From Nocardioides mesophilus (GTDB taxonomy: Bacteria; Actinomycetota; Actinomycetes; Propionibacteriales; Nocardioidaceae): DNA of 64,000 nt. The translations under genes were made by a program, and so were the position numbers. Every line of letters starts with the position of its first letter. Positions within the stretch are counted from its first letter, which is position 1. Below the pieces are notes generated by a model. The model did not search any database. It had not been told where the DNA came from and saw only the letters and a program-made list of their open reading frames with translations. Where the stretch lies: NCBI RefSeq assembly GCF_014395785.1, contig NZ_CP060713.1, positions 3,624,501 through 3,688,500 on the forward strand, in the 5' to 3' direction. Positions 24,245-32,913 of this stretch are shown here, piece after piece.

Positions 24245-25123
24245 TCAGCAGGTGGAGTCGACGGTCGGCGGCTCGGGGGTCTCGACGCCCGACTCGCCCA
24301 GGGTGGACTCGAAGGCCTTGGCCCAGGTGCCGTCGTCGAACGACTTCTTGATGGCGTCCTGGAGGAAGGTGCACATCGCCTCGTCGCCCTTCTTGAAGCC
24401 GATACCGTACTTCTCCTCGGAGAACGGCTCACCGACGACCTCGAGCTTGTCGGGGTCCTCCGCGGCGTAGCCGAGCAGGATCGCACCGTCGGTGGTCACC
24501 GCGTCGACGGTGCCGTTCTCGAGCTGGTCGACGCACTCGGAGTACGTCGCGAACGGCACCGGGTCGGCGCCGTACTCGTCGACCATCCGCTGCAGCGAGG
24601 TGGAGCCGGTGACCGAGCAGACCTTCTTGCCCTTGGCGTCCTCGGGGGTGGTGATGGAGTCCTTGTCCTCCTCGCGCACCAGCAGCTGCTGGCCGGTCAC
24701 GTAGTACGGGCCGGCCTGGCCGACGACCTGACGGCGCTCGTCGGTGATCGAGTAGGAGGCGAGCACCAGGTCGACGGTGCCGTCCTTGATGTAGGGCTCC
24801 CGGTTGTCGGAGACCGTCTCCTTCCACTCGATGTTGCTGTCGTCGATGCCGAGCTGGGCGGCGATGATCCGGCCCATCTCCACGTCGAAGCCCTCCGGGG
24901 CGTCCGCCCCCGGTGCCAGGAAGCCGATGCCCGGCTGGTCGAACTTCACGCCGATGGTGATCTTGCCGGCGTCGCTGAGCTTGGCCATCGTGGTCCCCGA
25001 GTCGAACTCCGGGTTGTCGGCCACCTTCACGTCGGTGCTGCCGCCGCCGTCACCGCCGCAGGCGGCGAGGGTGAGGGCGAGTCCTGCAGCCGCGAAGGCT
25101 GCCTTGGTGCGCTTGAAACGCAT
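24245..25123 (-). CDS. gluB: Glutamate-type ABC transporter substrate-binding lipoprotein (GluB-like)
   Basis: This 292-aa family 3 solute-binding protein has a lipoprotein signal peptide with lipobox ending Leu-Ala-Ala-Cys22, then a Gly/Asp linker. Binding-fold segments include DAGKITIGVKFDQPGIGF, PEGFDVEMGRIIAAQLG and EEKYGIGFKKGDEAM. It delivers an amino acid, probably glutamate or a relative by operon homology, to the GluCD channel. A hairpin lies between it and the ATPase gene. Confidence 0.91.
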   Translation of the reverse strand: MRFKRTKAAFAAAGLALTLAACGGDGGGSTDVKVADNPEFDSGTTMAKLSDAGKITIGVKFDQPGIGFLAPGADAPEGFDVEMGRIIAAQLGIDDSNIEWKETVSDNREPYIKDGTVDLVLASYSITDERRQVVGQAGPYYVTGQQLLVREEDKDSITTPEDAKGKKVCSVTGSTSLQRMVDEYGADPVPFATYSECVDQLENGTVDAVTTDGAILLGYAAEDPDKLEVVGEPFSEEKYGIGFKKGDEAMCTFLQDAIKKSFDDGTWAKAFESTLGESGVETPEPPTVDSTC

Positions 25124-25148
25124 GTTGTCTCCTTCTGTCCGTGCTGTC

Positions 25149-25182
25149 CCTGGCCCATCCAGAGGAGTCCCCCCGGGCCAGG
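25149..25182 (-). other. Intercistronic stem-loop between gluA and gluB
   Basis: CCTGGCCC (25149-25156) pairs with GGGCCAGG (25175-25182), an 8-bp perfect stem with an 18-nt loop, in the 69-nt gap. It could protect the downstream binding-protein mRNA or partly terminate after the ATPase gene, giving unequal expression; inferred only. Confidence 0.5.
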
Positions 25183-25192
25183 TCGGGTGTGG

Positions 25193-25945
25193 TCAGTGCT
25201 TGAGGATCTTGCCGAGGAAGTCCTGCGCGCGGCTCGACTGCGGGTCGGTGAAGAACGCCTCCGGGGTGTTCTCCTCGACGATCTGGCCCTCGGCCATGAA
25301 GACGACCCGGTTGGCCGCCGTACGGGCGAAGCCCATCTCGTGGGTCACCACGACCATCGTCATGCCGCCCTCGGCGAGGTCGACCATGACGTCGAGGACC
25401 TCCTTGATCATCTCCGGGTCGAGCGCGGAGGTCGGCTCGTCGAAGAGCATCACCTTGGGCTCCATGGCCAGCGCGCGGGCGATCGCGACCCGCTGCTGCT
25501 GGCCGCCGGAGAGCTGGGCGGGGTACTTGTCGGCCTGGTTCGCGACCCCGACCCGCTCGAGCAGCGCACGGGCCTTGGTGTCCGCTTCGCCCTTGTCCAT
25601 CCCTCGGACCTTGGTCGGGCCGAGGGTGACGTTCTCCAGGATCGTCTTGTGCGCGAAGAGGTTGAAGGACTGGAACACCATGCCGACCTCGGCGCGGTGC
25701 GAGGCCAGTGCCTTGCCCTCTGCGGGGAGCGGCTCGCCGTCGAGGGTGATGGTGCCCTTGTCGATGGTCTCGAGCCGGTTGATCGTGCGGCACAGGGTGG
25801 ACTTGCCGGACCCGGACGGGCCGATCACCACCACCACCTCGCCGCGGGCGATGCTGAGGTTGATGTCCTGGAGGACGTGCAGGTCGCCGAACCACTTGTC
25901 GACGTGGTCGAGGACGACGAGAGGCGTGCCCGGAGAACCAGTCAT
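25193..25945 (-). CDS. gluA: Glutamate-type amino-acid ABC transporter ATP-binding protein (GluA-like)
   Basis: This 250-aa ATPase is the first gene of the operon. Walker [10 protein letters not shown] is near 37-45, with Q-loop [13 protein letters not shown] signature [15 protein letters not shown], Walker [14 protein letters not shown] and switch VVTHEMGFA. It belongs to the GlnQ/HisP/GluA class. It powers the GluBCD importer. The 154-nt region upstream, shared with the divergent histone-like gene, should contain its promoter; I could not fix one with confidence. Confidence 0.92.
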   Translation of the reverse strand: MTGSPGTPLVVLDHVDKWFGDLHVLQDINLSIARGEVVVVIGPSGSGKSTLCRTINRLETIDKGTITLDGEPLPAEGKALASHRAEVGMVFQSFNLFAHKTILENVTLGPTKVRGMDKGEADTKARALLERVGVANQADKYPAQLSGGQQQRVAIARALAMEPKVMLFDEPTSALDPEMIKEVLDVMVDLAEGGMTMVVVTHEMGFARTAANRVVFMAEGQIVEENTPEAFFTDPQSSRAQDFLGKILKH

Positions 25946-26099
25946 GCCGGGGAAACTAGCGGTTGATGACCCTTCCTGACTATTCCGAGGGGCGCTCGTG
26001 GTCTATCTGTTACATGACTCCGGGACCGCCGGGGTGGGTATGGGGCCCTGTGCTTCAATCCGAAGTACGGCTTCACCAGGCCACCGAGGAAGGCGCCGC

Positions 26100-26948
26100 A
26101 TGCCCCGCAAGAACCCCCTGACCGCTCCGATCGGCAAGCTGAAGGACACCGCGGTCAGTGCCCTCACCCATCCCCTGGACACCGCCGCCAAGGTGGTGGA
26201 CCAGGCCAAGGGCACCGCGTCGCTGGGTCTGTCCGTGGCCGAGGGCGTCGTCTCCCAGGTGACCGGGCGGGGCCGCCGTACGCCGGCCGAGTCGAGCCCG
26301 GCTGCACCGGCCGCCCGCCGGCTGGACGAGCCGGCCCGGCCCCAGGGCGACCCGCTGGCACCGGTCTCGCGGGAGCCGTTCCCCGCGAAGAAGGCGGCCC
26401 CCGCCGCCGAGAAGGCGCCGGCCAAGAAGGTCGCGCCGGCCAAGAAGGCTGCCACAGGTGCGGGCCCCAGCCCCGACGTCGCCGAGCCGGACGCGACCGT
26501 CGAGCCGCTGACGATCGTCGAGCCGGACCGGGAGGACCTCGAGGCCGCGCACCTGGCGTCTCCGGCGGACCTGGACCACGCCCCCGTGAAGAAGGCACCC
26601 GCGAAGAAGGCCCCGGCCAAGAAGGCACCTGCGAAGAAGGCCCCGGCCACGAAGGCCGCAGCTGCACCCCCGGCGAAGAAGGCTCCGGTCAAGAAGACCG
26701 CCCAGGCGGCCCCTGCGGCCGCCGAGCCGGCCGCGGAGACGTTCATCGAGCCCACGGCCGAGGACCTGGAGGCGGCCCACCAAGCCTCTCCTGCCGACGT
26801 CGCGCAGGCTGCGACCAAGAAGGCGCCCGCCAAGACCCCCGCGAAGAAGGCGCCCGCCAAGAAGACCTCGCCCGCCACCACGGCGGCCCGGAAGCCGGTC
26901 AGCACGTCGGTGAAGGACCTGCCGGGCGACAAGCTGCCGCCGCGCTGA
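26100..26948 (+). CDS. Lysine/alanine-rich histone H1-like protein
   Basis: In this 282-aa protein the N-terminal part (1-60) is amphipathic, with KLKDTAVSALTHPLDTAAKVVDQAKG. From about 95 it alternates Lys-Lys-Ala-Pro-Ala repeats, like histone H1/HctB-type tails that bind DNA, with two acidic inserts that share the sequence EDLEAAHxASPAD (near 143-155 and 220-232). The start ATG has GAGGAAGG seven bases upstream; an upstream in-frame GTG at 25998 lacks a site. Function as a nucleoid or membrane-linked structural protein is inferred from composition only. Confidence 0.7.
   Translation: MPRKNPLTAPIGKLKDTAVSALTHPLDTAAKVVDQAKGTASLGLSVAEGVVSQVTGRGRRTPAESSPAAPAARRLDEPARPQGDPLAPVSREPFPAKKAAPAAEKAPAKKVAPAKKAATGAGPSPDVAEPDATVEPLTIVEPDREDLEAAHLASPADLDHAPVKKAPAKKAPAKKAPAKKAPATKAAAAPPAKKAPVKKTAQAAPAAAEPAAETFIEPTAEDLEAAHQASPADVAQAATKKAPAKTPAKKAPAKKTSPATTAARKPVSTSVKDLPGDKLPPR
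26587..26650 (+). repeat. Tandem repeat coding for Lys-Lys-Ala-Pro-Ala units
   Basis: About two copies of a 30-bp unit (AAGAAGGCACCCGCG then AAGAAGGCCCCGGCC, with one C/T change in the second copy) sit in tandem inside the histone-like gene. Such repeats can vary in copy number. Confidence 0.7.
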
Positions 26949-27023
26949 CCCGCGCGACGCGAGCGAGGCCTGTGAACAGCACGACAGCACTCCCGGCCCC
27001 TGGCTGGCGATGAGGAGACCCAC

Positions 27024-27671
27024 ATGAACGCACTGGACGCACTGAACCCCCTGCACCCGTTCCGCCTCGTGAAGAACATCGCCGGGCTCCCGGTCGCGGC
27101 GGTCGAGACCGCCGGATCGGCGGCCGTGGGGCTGGCTGGCACCGCGGTCGGCCTGACCGGCGCGGCCCTGCGTGCCACCACTCGGGCGGTGTCCTCCCGC
27201 GTCGGCCATGCCGAGGGCGACCTGATCGTCGGCTGGGTGGACGAGACCCTCGTGGTCGTCGAGGACACGGTCGCCGAGGAGGAGGAGACCAGCGCTCCCC
27301 GCGGCCATGTCGACGACGGTCACCGTCATCCCGCCGGTCCGGACACCGTGTTCGCGGAGCCGGCGCCGCCGGCGGAGCCGCCCATCGACGTCGTCGGGCA
27401 GACCCTCGCGGCGGAAGAGGCGGACCTCGGCGGCGGCGGGGCCGGCATGGCCCACGAGCCGCGCGGCGCCTCCCGCGACGAGGAGCACGGCGACGCCGGG
27501 CTGCAGCGGGCCGAGGTCGAGGAGATCGCGGCCGAGGAGGCCGCCGCGCTCGAGGGCGACGAGGAGGCTCCTGAGCACCTCACCGAGCCGTTGCTCGACC
27601 CGGCGGAGGCCAAGGCGCTGGCGGCCGAGATGAAGACGCTCAACCAGGCGGCCGACCCCGACAAGGGCTGA
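27024..27671 (+). CDS. Conserved hypothetical protein next to the histone-like gene
   Basis: This 215-aa protein has a hydrophobic Ala/Gly/Val-rich stretch at about 20-55 (VAAVETAGSAAVGLAGTAVGLTGAAL), which may associate with membranes. A long acidic tail follows (about 75-215), rich in Glu, Ala and Pro. Its first 20 residues (NALDALNPLHPFRLVKNIAG) resemble in style the amphipathic start of its upstream neighbour. GAGGAGA lies about seven bases before the ATG. No known domain; the shared direction and 75-nt gap suggest co-expression with the histone-like gene. Confidence 0.65.
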   Translation: MNALDALNPLHPFRLVKNIAGLPVAAVETAGSAAVGLAGTAVGLTGAALRATTRAVSSRVGHAEGDLIVGWVDETLVVVEDTVAEEEETSAPRGHVDDGHRHPAGPDTVFAEPAPPAEPPIDVVGQTLAAEEADLGGGGAGMAHEPRGASRDEEHGDAGLQRAEVEEIAAEEAAALEGDEEAPEHLTEPLLDPAEAKALAAEMKTLNQAADPDKG

Positions 27672-27685
27672 CCCCGGTCGGGCGG

Positions 27686-28807
27686 CTATCCCAGCTGCTC
27701 CTCGGCGAGGGTCTCGCCGACGCGCTCGAGCAGCGACGCGGCCTCGCGCATGCAGGTCTGCGGGTCGGGCTCGAGGTCGGTCAGGGCGTAGGCCGCGGCG
27801 ATCCCCACCCCGCGCAACGCGTCGTCGTCAAGGGTGTTGCGTCCACAGACCGCGACCACCCGGGCGCCGGCGTGCCGGGCCGCCGCGGCCACGCCCACCG
27901 GCGCCTTGCCGCGCAGGCTCTGCGCGTCGAGCGAGCCCTCGCCGGTGACCACCAGGTCGGCTCCCCGGACCCGCTCCGGGAACTCGAGGAGGTCGAGCAG
28001 CAGGTCGATCCCGGGCCGCAAACCCGCCCCGAGCACCGCCACCATGCCGAAACCGACGCCGCCGGCGGCCCCGGCTCCGGCGACGTCGCGCCGGTCCTGC
28101 CCGGTCGCGGCGGCCACCACGTCGGCCCAGTGCCCGAGCGCCGCGTCGAGCAGCGGTACGTCGTCGTCGGAAGCGCCCTTCTGCGGGCCGTAGACCGCGG
28201 CCGCACCGTGCTCGCCGGTCAGCGGGTTGTCGACGTCGCAGGCGACCACGATCTCGCTGTCGCGCAGCCCGGGGTGCAGCCCGTCGAGGTCGAGCGTGAC
28301 CAGCCCCGCCAGCGGCTCGCCGCCGTCCGGCAGCGGGCCGCCGTGCTCGTCGAGCAGCCGGGCGCCGAGTGCCGCCAGCATCCCCGCCCCGCCGTCGGTG
28401 CTGGCGCTGCCGCCGATGCCGACCACCACGCTGCGGCATCCGGCGTCCAGCGCGGCGGCGATCACCTCGCCGAGCCCACGGCTGGTCGCCGTCCGCGGGG
28501 CGAACCGGCCGCCGGGCAGCCGGGACAGGCCGCAAGCGTCGGCCATCTCGACGACCGCGGTGTCCCCGTGCCGGGCGAACCTGGTGCGCACCGGCTCGTC
28601 GGTGGGGCCGCTGACCGTCACCTCCACCGGCTCGAAGCCGGCCGCCACCGCGGCGTCCAGGGTGCCGTCGCCGCCGTCGGCCACCGGCAGGGTCTCCAAC
28701 TCCAGGTCGGGGCGGCGCCGCCGCAGCCCCCGGGCGAGCGCCTCGGCCACCTGCAGGCCCGTGAGCGAGCCCTTGAACTTGTCCGGAGCCACCAGCACGC
28801 GTGTCAT
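27686..28807 (-). CDS. Glycerate kinase (GlxK/GarK family)
   Basis: This 373-aa protein shows the family pattern throughout: VLVAPDKFKGSLTGLQVAEAL at the N-terminus, PVADGGDGTLDA (about 42-53), VVGIGGSASTDGGAGM, VACDVDNPLTGEHGAA and VTGEGSLDAQSLRGKAP. It phosphorylates D-glycerate, giving 2-phosphoglycerate or 3-phosphoglycerate depending on class; short single-domain members like this usually give the 2-isomer. ATG 28807 is preferred; 28816 would add three residues. It is convergent with the acidic-tail gene and divergent from miaB. Confidence 0.9.
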   Translation of the reverse strand: MTRVLVAPDKFKGSLTGLQVAEALARGLRRRRPDLELETLPVADGGDGTLDAAVAAGFEPVEVTVSGPTDEPVRTRFARHGDTAVVEMADACGLSRLPGGRFAPRTATSRGLGEVIAAALDAGCRSVVVGIGGSASTDGGAGMLAALGARLLDEHGGPLPDGGEPLAGLVTLDLDGLHPGLRDSEIVVACDVDNPLTGEHGAAAVYGPQKGASDDDVPLLDAALGHWADVVAAATGQDRRDVAGAGAAGGVGFGMVAVLGAGLRPGIDLLLDLLEFPERVRGADLVVTGEGSLDAQSLRGKAPVGVAAAARHAGARVVAVCGRNTLDDDALRGVGIAAAYALTDLEPDPQTCMREAASLLERVGETLAEEQLG

Positions 28808-28888
28808 GCCGGCCATCCAAGCACCGTTCCCGGTCGTGCACCGGTCGTGTACCGGGCGGCCCGCGCGCCGCCGTACCCTTGACCGGTC

Positions 28889-30415
28889 ATGACTGCCACG
28901 CCTGAGACCATGCCCCGCACCTACCAGGTCCGCACCTACGGGTGCCAGATGAACGTGCACGACTCCGAGCGGCTCACCGGCCTGCTCGAGGACGCCGGCT
29001 ACGTGCCGGCCGCAGGTGCCGACAGCACCGGCGGTGCCGAGGTGGCCGACGTCGTGGTGTTCAACACCTGCGCGGTGCGCGAGAACGCCGACAACAAGCT
29101 CTACGGCAACCTCGGCCACCTGGCGTCGGTCAAGGCCAAGCACCCGGGCATGCAGATCGCGGTGGGCGGCTGCCTGGCGCAGAAGGACCGCGGCGAGATC
29201 ACCCGGAAGGCGCCCTGGGTCGACGTGGTCTTCGGCACCCACAACATCGGCTCGCTGCCGGTGCTGCTGGAGCGCGCGCGGGTGGCCGAGGAGGCGCAGG
29301 TCGAGATCCTCGAGTCCCTGGAGGTCTTCCCGTCCACGCTGCCGACCAAGCGCGAGTCGGCGTACGCCGCATGGGTGTCGATCTCGGTGGGCTGCAACAA
29401 CACCTGCACGTTCTGCATCGTGCCCGCGCTGCGCGGCAAGGAGAAGGACCGGCGCCCCGGCGACGTGCTCGCCGAGGTCCGGGCGCTGGTCGACGAGGGC
29501 GTCAGTGAGGTGACGCTGCTGGGGCAGAACGTCAACTCCTACGGCGTGGAGTTCGGCGACCGGCTGGCTTTCGGCAAGCTGCTGCGCGCCTGCGGGGACA
29601 TCGACGGGCTGGAGCGGGTCCGGTTCACCAGCCCGCACCCCAAGGACTTCACCGACGACGTGATCGCGGCGATGGCCGAGACCCCCAACGTGATGCACAG
29701 CCTGCACATGCCGCTGCAGTCCGGCTCGGACAAGGTGCTCAAGGACATGCGCCGCTCCTACCGGCAGGAGAAGTTCCTCGGGATCATCGACCGGGTCCGG
29801 GCCGCGATCCCGGACGCCGCGATCACCACCGACATCATCGTCGGCTTCCCGGGGGAGACCGAGGCGGACTTCCTCGAGACGATGAAGGTGGTCGAGCAGG
29901 CGCGCTTCTCCGGCGCGTTCACGTTCCAGTACTCCAAGCGTCCCGGCACCCCGGCCGCGGTGCTCGAGGAGCAGGTGCCCAAGGCGGTGGTCCAGGAGCG
30001 CTACGAGCGGCTGGTCGCGCTGGTCAACGACATCGCCTGGCAGGAGAACCGCCGCCTCGAGGGCCGGGTCGTCGAGCTGATGGTCGCCGAGGGGGAGGGC
30101 CGCAAGGACGAGCAGACCCACCGGCTCAGCGGCCGCGCCCGCGACAACCGGCTGGTGCACTTCACCGCGGTCGACGCGGCGGGCGGGGTGGTCGACGTAC
30201 GCCCCGGGGACGTGGTCGAGGTCGAGGTGACGTACGGCGCGCCGCACCACCTGGTCTCGGACGCCCCGGTGCGCTCGGTCCGGCGGACCCGCTCCGGCGA
30301 TGCCTGGGAGGCCCGGACCGCGGCCCCGACCACCGGCGCGGCCGTCTCCCTCGGGCTGCCGGGTCTCGGCGTGCCCGCGCCCCTGCCGGAGGCGTCGGGC
30401 TGCGCGGTCGGCTAG
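28889..30415 (+). CDS. miaB: tRNA-2-methylthio-N6-dimethylallyladenosine synthase MiaB
   Basis: This 508-aa radical-SAM methylthiotransferase modifies A37 of tRNAs reading U-starting codons. The auxiliary cluster cysteines are C19, C61 and C95; the radical-SAM site is C169-xxx-C173-xx-C176 (GCNNTCTFC). A TRAM domain lies near 385-460 ([13 protein letters not shown]...). The last 40 residues are a variable tail. TACCCT nine bases before the ATG is a possible -10. Its 3' end overlaps the NUDIX gene by 4 nt. miaA lies about 1.5 kb downstream, so both enzymes of this modification are linked. Confidence 0.95.
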   Translation: MTATPETMPRTYQVRTYGCQMNVHDSERLTGLLEDAGYVPAAGADSTGGAEVADVVVFNTCAVRENADNKLYGNLGHLASVKAKHPGMQIAVGGCLAQKDRGEITRKAPWVDVVFGTHNIGSLPVLLERARVAEEAQVEILESLEVFPSTLPTKRESAYAAWVSISVGCNNTCTFCIVPALRGKEKDRRPGDVLAEVRALVDEGVSEVTLLGQNVNSYGVEFGDRLAFGKLLRACGDIDGLERVRFTSPHPKDFTDDVIAAMAETPNVMHSLHMPLQSGSDKVLKDMRRSYRQEKFLGIIDRVRAAIPDAAITTDIIVGFPGETEADFLETMKVVEQARFSGAFTFQYSKRPGTPAAVLEEQVPKAVVQERYERLVALVNDIAWQENRRLEGRVVELMVAEGEGRKDEQTHRLSGRARDNRLVHFTAVDAAGGVVDVRPGDVVEVEVTYGAPHHLVSDAPVRSVRRTRSGDAWEARTAAPTTGAAVSLGLPGLGVPAPLPEASGCAVG

Positions 30416-30882
30416 AAGCCGAAGCTGATCACCGGCGGCACCTGACCGGAGGCCAGGGCGGCGAGCACGGCGTGCTCGTGGGGGACCACCGGGTCGGGCA
30501 GGGCCGCCAGCGCGAACCACCGCAGGTCCGCGCACTTCTCGGGCTCGACGATCCGCGGCTCGCCGCTCCACGAGGTGGCGGTGAAGAAGTAGTCCACCCG
30601 CTCGTCGACGGCGAGGCCGGTGCCGTTGCTGCGCTGCATCGCGCACAGCGGGGCGAGCTCGACGTCGCTGACGCCGACCTCCTCGCCGGCCTCCCGGCCG
30701 GCGGCGGCGAAGACCGACTCGCCGGGCTCGACGTGGCCGGCCGCCGCACAGGCCCAGTGCTCGTCCATGTAGCCGGTGCCGCGGCGCAGCTGCAGCAGCA
30801 CCTCCCGGTCGCCGCCCGAGCCGCGAAGGAACACGACGTAGGCGGCGGGGACGACAGCGAAGCGGGGCTGCGACGGGCTCAT
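30412..30882 (-). CDS. NUDIX hydrolase
   Basis: This 156-aa protein has the Nudix box within [23 protein letters not shown] (near 50-72), matching Gx5Ex7REUxEExGU in the main positions. It probably hydrolyses a nucleotide diphosphate derivative; the substrate is not predictable. ATG 30882 has a TAGCCT box seven bases upstream, fitting a leaderless transcript. Confidence 0.86.
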   Translation of the reverse strand: MSPSQPRFAVVPAAYVVFLRGSGGDREVLLQLRRGTGYMDEHWACAAAGHVEPGESVFAAAGREAGEEVGVSDVELAPLCAMQRSNGTGLAVDERVDYFFTATSWSGEPRIVEPEKCADLRWFALAALPDPVVPHEHAVLAALASGQVPPVISFGF

Positions 30883-30889
30883 GCCCGCG

Positions 30890-30895
30890 AGGCTA
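30890..30895 (-). promoter_or_regulatory. -10 box (TAGCCT) of the NUDIX gene
   Basis: On the minus strand TAGCCT plus seven bases leads straight to ATG 30882. It overlaps the 3' end of the upstream acidic-protein gene (stop at 30893). Confidence 0.42.
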
Positions 30896-31333
30896 GCCGT
30901 GCGAGTGGCCCGGGTTCCGCTCCGGGTCGAGCCGCTGGCCGGGCACGTCCGCGGCGTTCTCCTCGGCGGTGCCCCAGACCCGCGACTGCTCGGCGGCGCG
31001 GTCGTCGTCCGGTCCCTCGGCCGGGTCCTGGGGATGCACGCGGGGAGCGTCGCCGTTCTGGCCGGGCTCGTCGTCGGGACCCTCGGCGGGGTCCTGCGGG
31101 TGGGTCTCGCCCGGCTGCGACGAGCTGGTGACCTCCGGGTGGGTCTCCAGGGTGCCGTCGGTGTGCCCGATGGCGGTCCCGGCGGTGCCGGTCCCGTCGA
31201 TGCCCTCGAACGGGCCCTGTCGCTCGCTGCTGATCCCGAGGTCGCCGGCAAGGTGCTCGGGGCTCTCGGCGCTGGGGTTGCCGGCCCGGCCGAGCTCGTC
31301 GGCCTCGCCGCCAGCGGAGGTGCGGTTCGTCAT
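30893..31333 (-). CDS. Acidic disordered hypothetical protein with a duplicated HPQDPAEGPDD motif
   Basis: This 146-aa protein is rich in Gly, Glu, Asp and Pro, with no Cys and no hydrophobic segment; it is predicted to be disordered. The segment HPQDPAEGPDD occurs twice, 22 residues apart (near 78 and 100). GAGGAGAG lies five bases before the ATG, which supports real translation. It follows another small disordered gene after 10 nt and probably forms an operon with it. Composition resembles stress or desiccation-type hydrophilins, but no family is recognised. Confidence 0.6.
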   Translation of the reverse strand: MTNRTSAGGEADELGRAGNPSAESPEHLAGDLGISSERQGPFEGIDGTGTAGTAIGHTDGTLETHPEVTSSSQPGETHPQDPAEGPDDEPGQNGDAPRVHPQDPAEGPDDDRAAEQSRVWGTAEENAADVPGQRLDPERNPGHSHG

Positions 31334-31343
31334 CGGTCTCTCC

Positions 31344-31631
31344 TCACTCGCTGCCGGAGCCGTCGGACGGCTGGTCCATCGACGTCCCGGCGTTCTCGGA
31401 CTGGACCGACTCGGGCTGCGGGTCGGGGATCGTCGAGGGCCCGTCCGGGGTGCCGCTCGGGTGGATGTCCGGGTCCGGGCCCGGCGGGGCCGGGTCGACC
31501 GACCCGGTAGCGAACACATTGGCGTCCGGCCGGTCCTGCCGCAGCGGGCCGCCGGGCGGCGTGGGCGCATCGAGGTCGGTGTGGGCGGCGTGGTTGGCCG
31601 GCCCACCTTTCACCTGCTGGTCGGATGCCAT
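31344..31631 (-). CDS. Small hydrophilic hypothetical protein
   Basis: This 95-aa protein is rich in Pro, Asp, Ser and Gly, with no recognised domain and no membrane segment. The start ATG (MASDQQVKGGPANHAAHTDL) is the first in a region where upstream codons become non-conserved in style. It lies 59 nt after a MT0933-type gene and 10 nt before the next acidic gene. Probably expressed with its neighbours; function unknown. Confidence 0.5.
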   Translation of the reverse strand: MASDQQVKGGPANHAAHTDLDAPTPPGGPLRQDRPDANVFATGSVDPAPPGPDPDIHPSGTPDGPSTIPDPQPESVQSENAGTSMDQPSDGSGSE

Positions 31632-31690
31632 GCCAACGCCGTACCCGGCCCCGGCACCGGGAAACGTGCCCGGACCGCCCCTCGGACGGC

Positions 31691-31894
31691 TCAGCGCAGG
31701 TCGTCGTTCTTCCCGTCGAGCTTCTCCAGGGCGTCCTTCGCGCCCTGACGACCCTTGGCGATCTTGTCGGTGTGCTTCCCGCCGGTCTGCTTGTCGACCG
31801 CTGAGGCCGCCTTGTCGATGCCCTCGGCGATCTTGTCGCCGTGCTGGTCGACTGCCTTGGTCAGCTGTGCCTTGGCCTTGTCCAGGAAACCCAT
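31691..31894 (-). CDS. MT0933/Rv0909-type antitoxin-like small protein
   Basis: This 67-aa amphipathic protein (MGFLDKAKAQLTKAVDQHGDKIAEGIDKAASAVDKQTGGKHTDKI...) matches the MT0933_antitox pattern of a short helix, GDKI..G.DKAA..VD..TGGK and a basic tail. These proteins are called antitoxins by homology to Rv0909, yet here no toxin gene adjoins: the neighbours are two disordered-protein genes and the divergent miaA. A stand-alone stress role is as likely. GAGAGGA lies five bases before the ATG. Confidence 0.75.
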   Translation of the reverse strand: MGFLDKAKAQLTKAVDQHGDKIAEGIDKAASAVDKQTGGKHTDKIAKGRQGAKDALEKLDGKNDDLR

Positions 31895-31931
31895 GTCGTC
31901 GGTCCTCTCGCGGTTTGAAAGACTCGCCTCC

Positions 31932-32867
31932 ATGATCGGTGACGACGCAAGGCCTCCGGCCCCGGACGCGCCGCCGGTCGTGGCGGTCGTCGGTCCGACC
32001 GCGGCGGGCAAGACCGACCTGTCGCTCGCGCTCGCCGAGGCGCTCGGCGGCGAGATCGTCAACACCGACTCCATGCAGGTCTACCGCGGCATGGACATCG
32101 GCACCGCCAAGCTGCCGGTGGCGGAGCGCCGCGGGATCCGGCACCACCTGCTCGACGTGCTCGACGTGACCGAGCCGGCGACGGTCGCGCAGTTCCAGGG
32201 CTGGGCGCGGGAGGTGATCGACGACTGCCGCAGCCGGGGCGTGACCCCCGTGCTGGTCGGCGGCTCCGCGCTCTACACCCGGGCGGTCCTGGACCGCTTC
32301 GAGTTCCCCGGCACCGACCCCGACGTACGGCGGCGCCTGGAGGAGGAGCTGGCCGCGGTCGGCCCCGAGGTCCTGCACCGGAGGCTGGCCGGTCTCGACC
32401 CCGTCGCCGGCGAGCAGGTGATCGCCACCAACGGCCGCCGGGTGGTCCGGGCGCTGGAGGTCATCGAGATCACCGGCCGGCCGTTCAGCGCGACGCTGCC
32501 GTCGCTGAGCTACCACTACGACCGGGTCGTGCAGGTCGGCGTCGCGATCCCGCGGCCGGCCCTCGACGAGCGGATCGAGCGGCGGGTCCGGCAGATGTGG
32601 CAGGCGGGCCTCGTGGAGGAGGTACGCCGGCTCGTGGCGCTCGGTCTGCGGGAGGGCCGGACGGCCTCGCGGGCGCTCGGCTACCAGCAGGTGCTCAGCC
32701 ACCTCGACGGCGCGATCTCCGAGGAGGAGGCTCTCGAGGCGACGATCACCGGCACCCGGCGCTTCGCCCGCCGGCAGGAGTCGTGGAACCGGCGCGACCC
32801 CCGGATCGCCTGGGTGGACTGGGACGACCCGGGCCGGGTGCCGGCGGCGCTCTTGCGCGTTCCCTGA
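31932..32867 (+). CDS. miaA: tRNA dimethylallyltransferase MiaA
   Basis: This 311-aa enzyme transfers the dimethylallyl group to A37 of tRNA, the step before MiaB. The P-loop is GPTAAGKT (21-28), followed by NTDSMQVYRGMDIGTAK, GGSALYTRAVLD and the terminal RRFARRQESWNRRD. ATG 31932 is 37 nt from the divergent antitoxin-like gene. The usual order miaA-dapF-hflX is kept, except that gamma-glutamyltransferase and a zinc-ribbon gene are inserted before dapF. Confidence 0.94.
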   Translation: MIGDDARPPAPDAPPVVAVVGPTAAGKTDLSLALAEALGGEIVNTDSMQVYRGMDIGTAKLPVAERRGIRHHLLDVLDVTEPATVAQFQGWAREVIDDCRSRGVTPVLVGGSALYTRAVLDRFEFPGTDPDVRRRLEEELAAVGPEVLHRRLAGLDPVAGEQVIATNGRRVVRALEVIEITGRPFSATLPSLSYHYDRVVQVGVAIPRPALDERIERRVRQMWQAGLVEEVRRLVALGLREGRTASRALGYQQVLSHLDGAISEEEALEATITGTRRFARRQESWNRRDPRIAWVDWDDPGRVPAALLRVP

Positions 32868-32913
32868 CCAAAGGGACAAGGTGGGGCGCCAGCATCTTTC
32901 TCGGGAGGAACCC

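Noticed and set aside
26036-26041. SigB-type -10 (GGGTAT) before the histone-like gene
   Set aside because: No GTTT-type -35 at a suitable distance, so only a hexamer match.
31691-31894. A toxin-antitoxin module at the MT0933-like gene
   Set aside because: No adjacent gene resembles a toxin; neighbours are disordered proteins and miaA.
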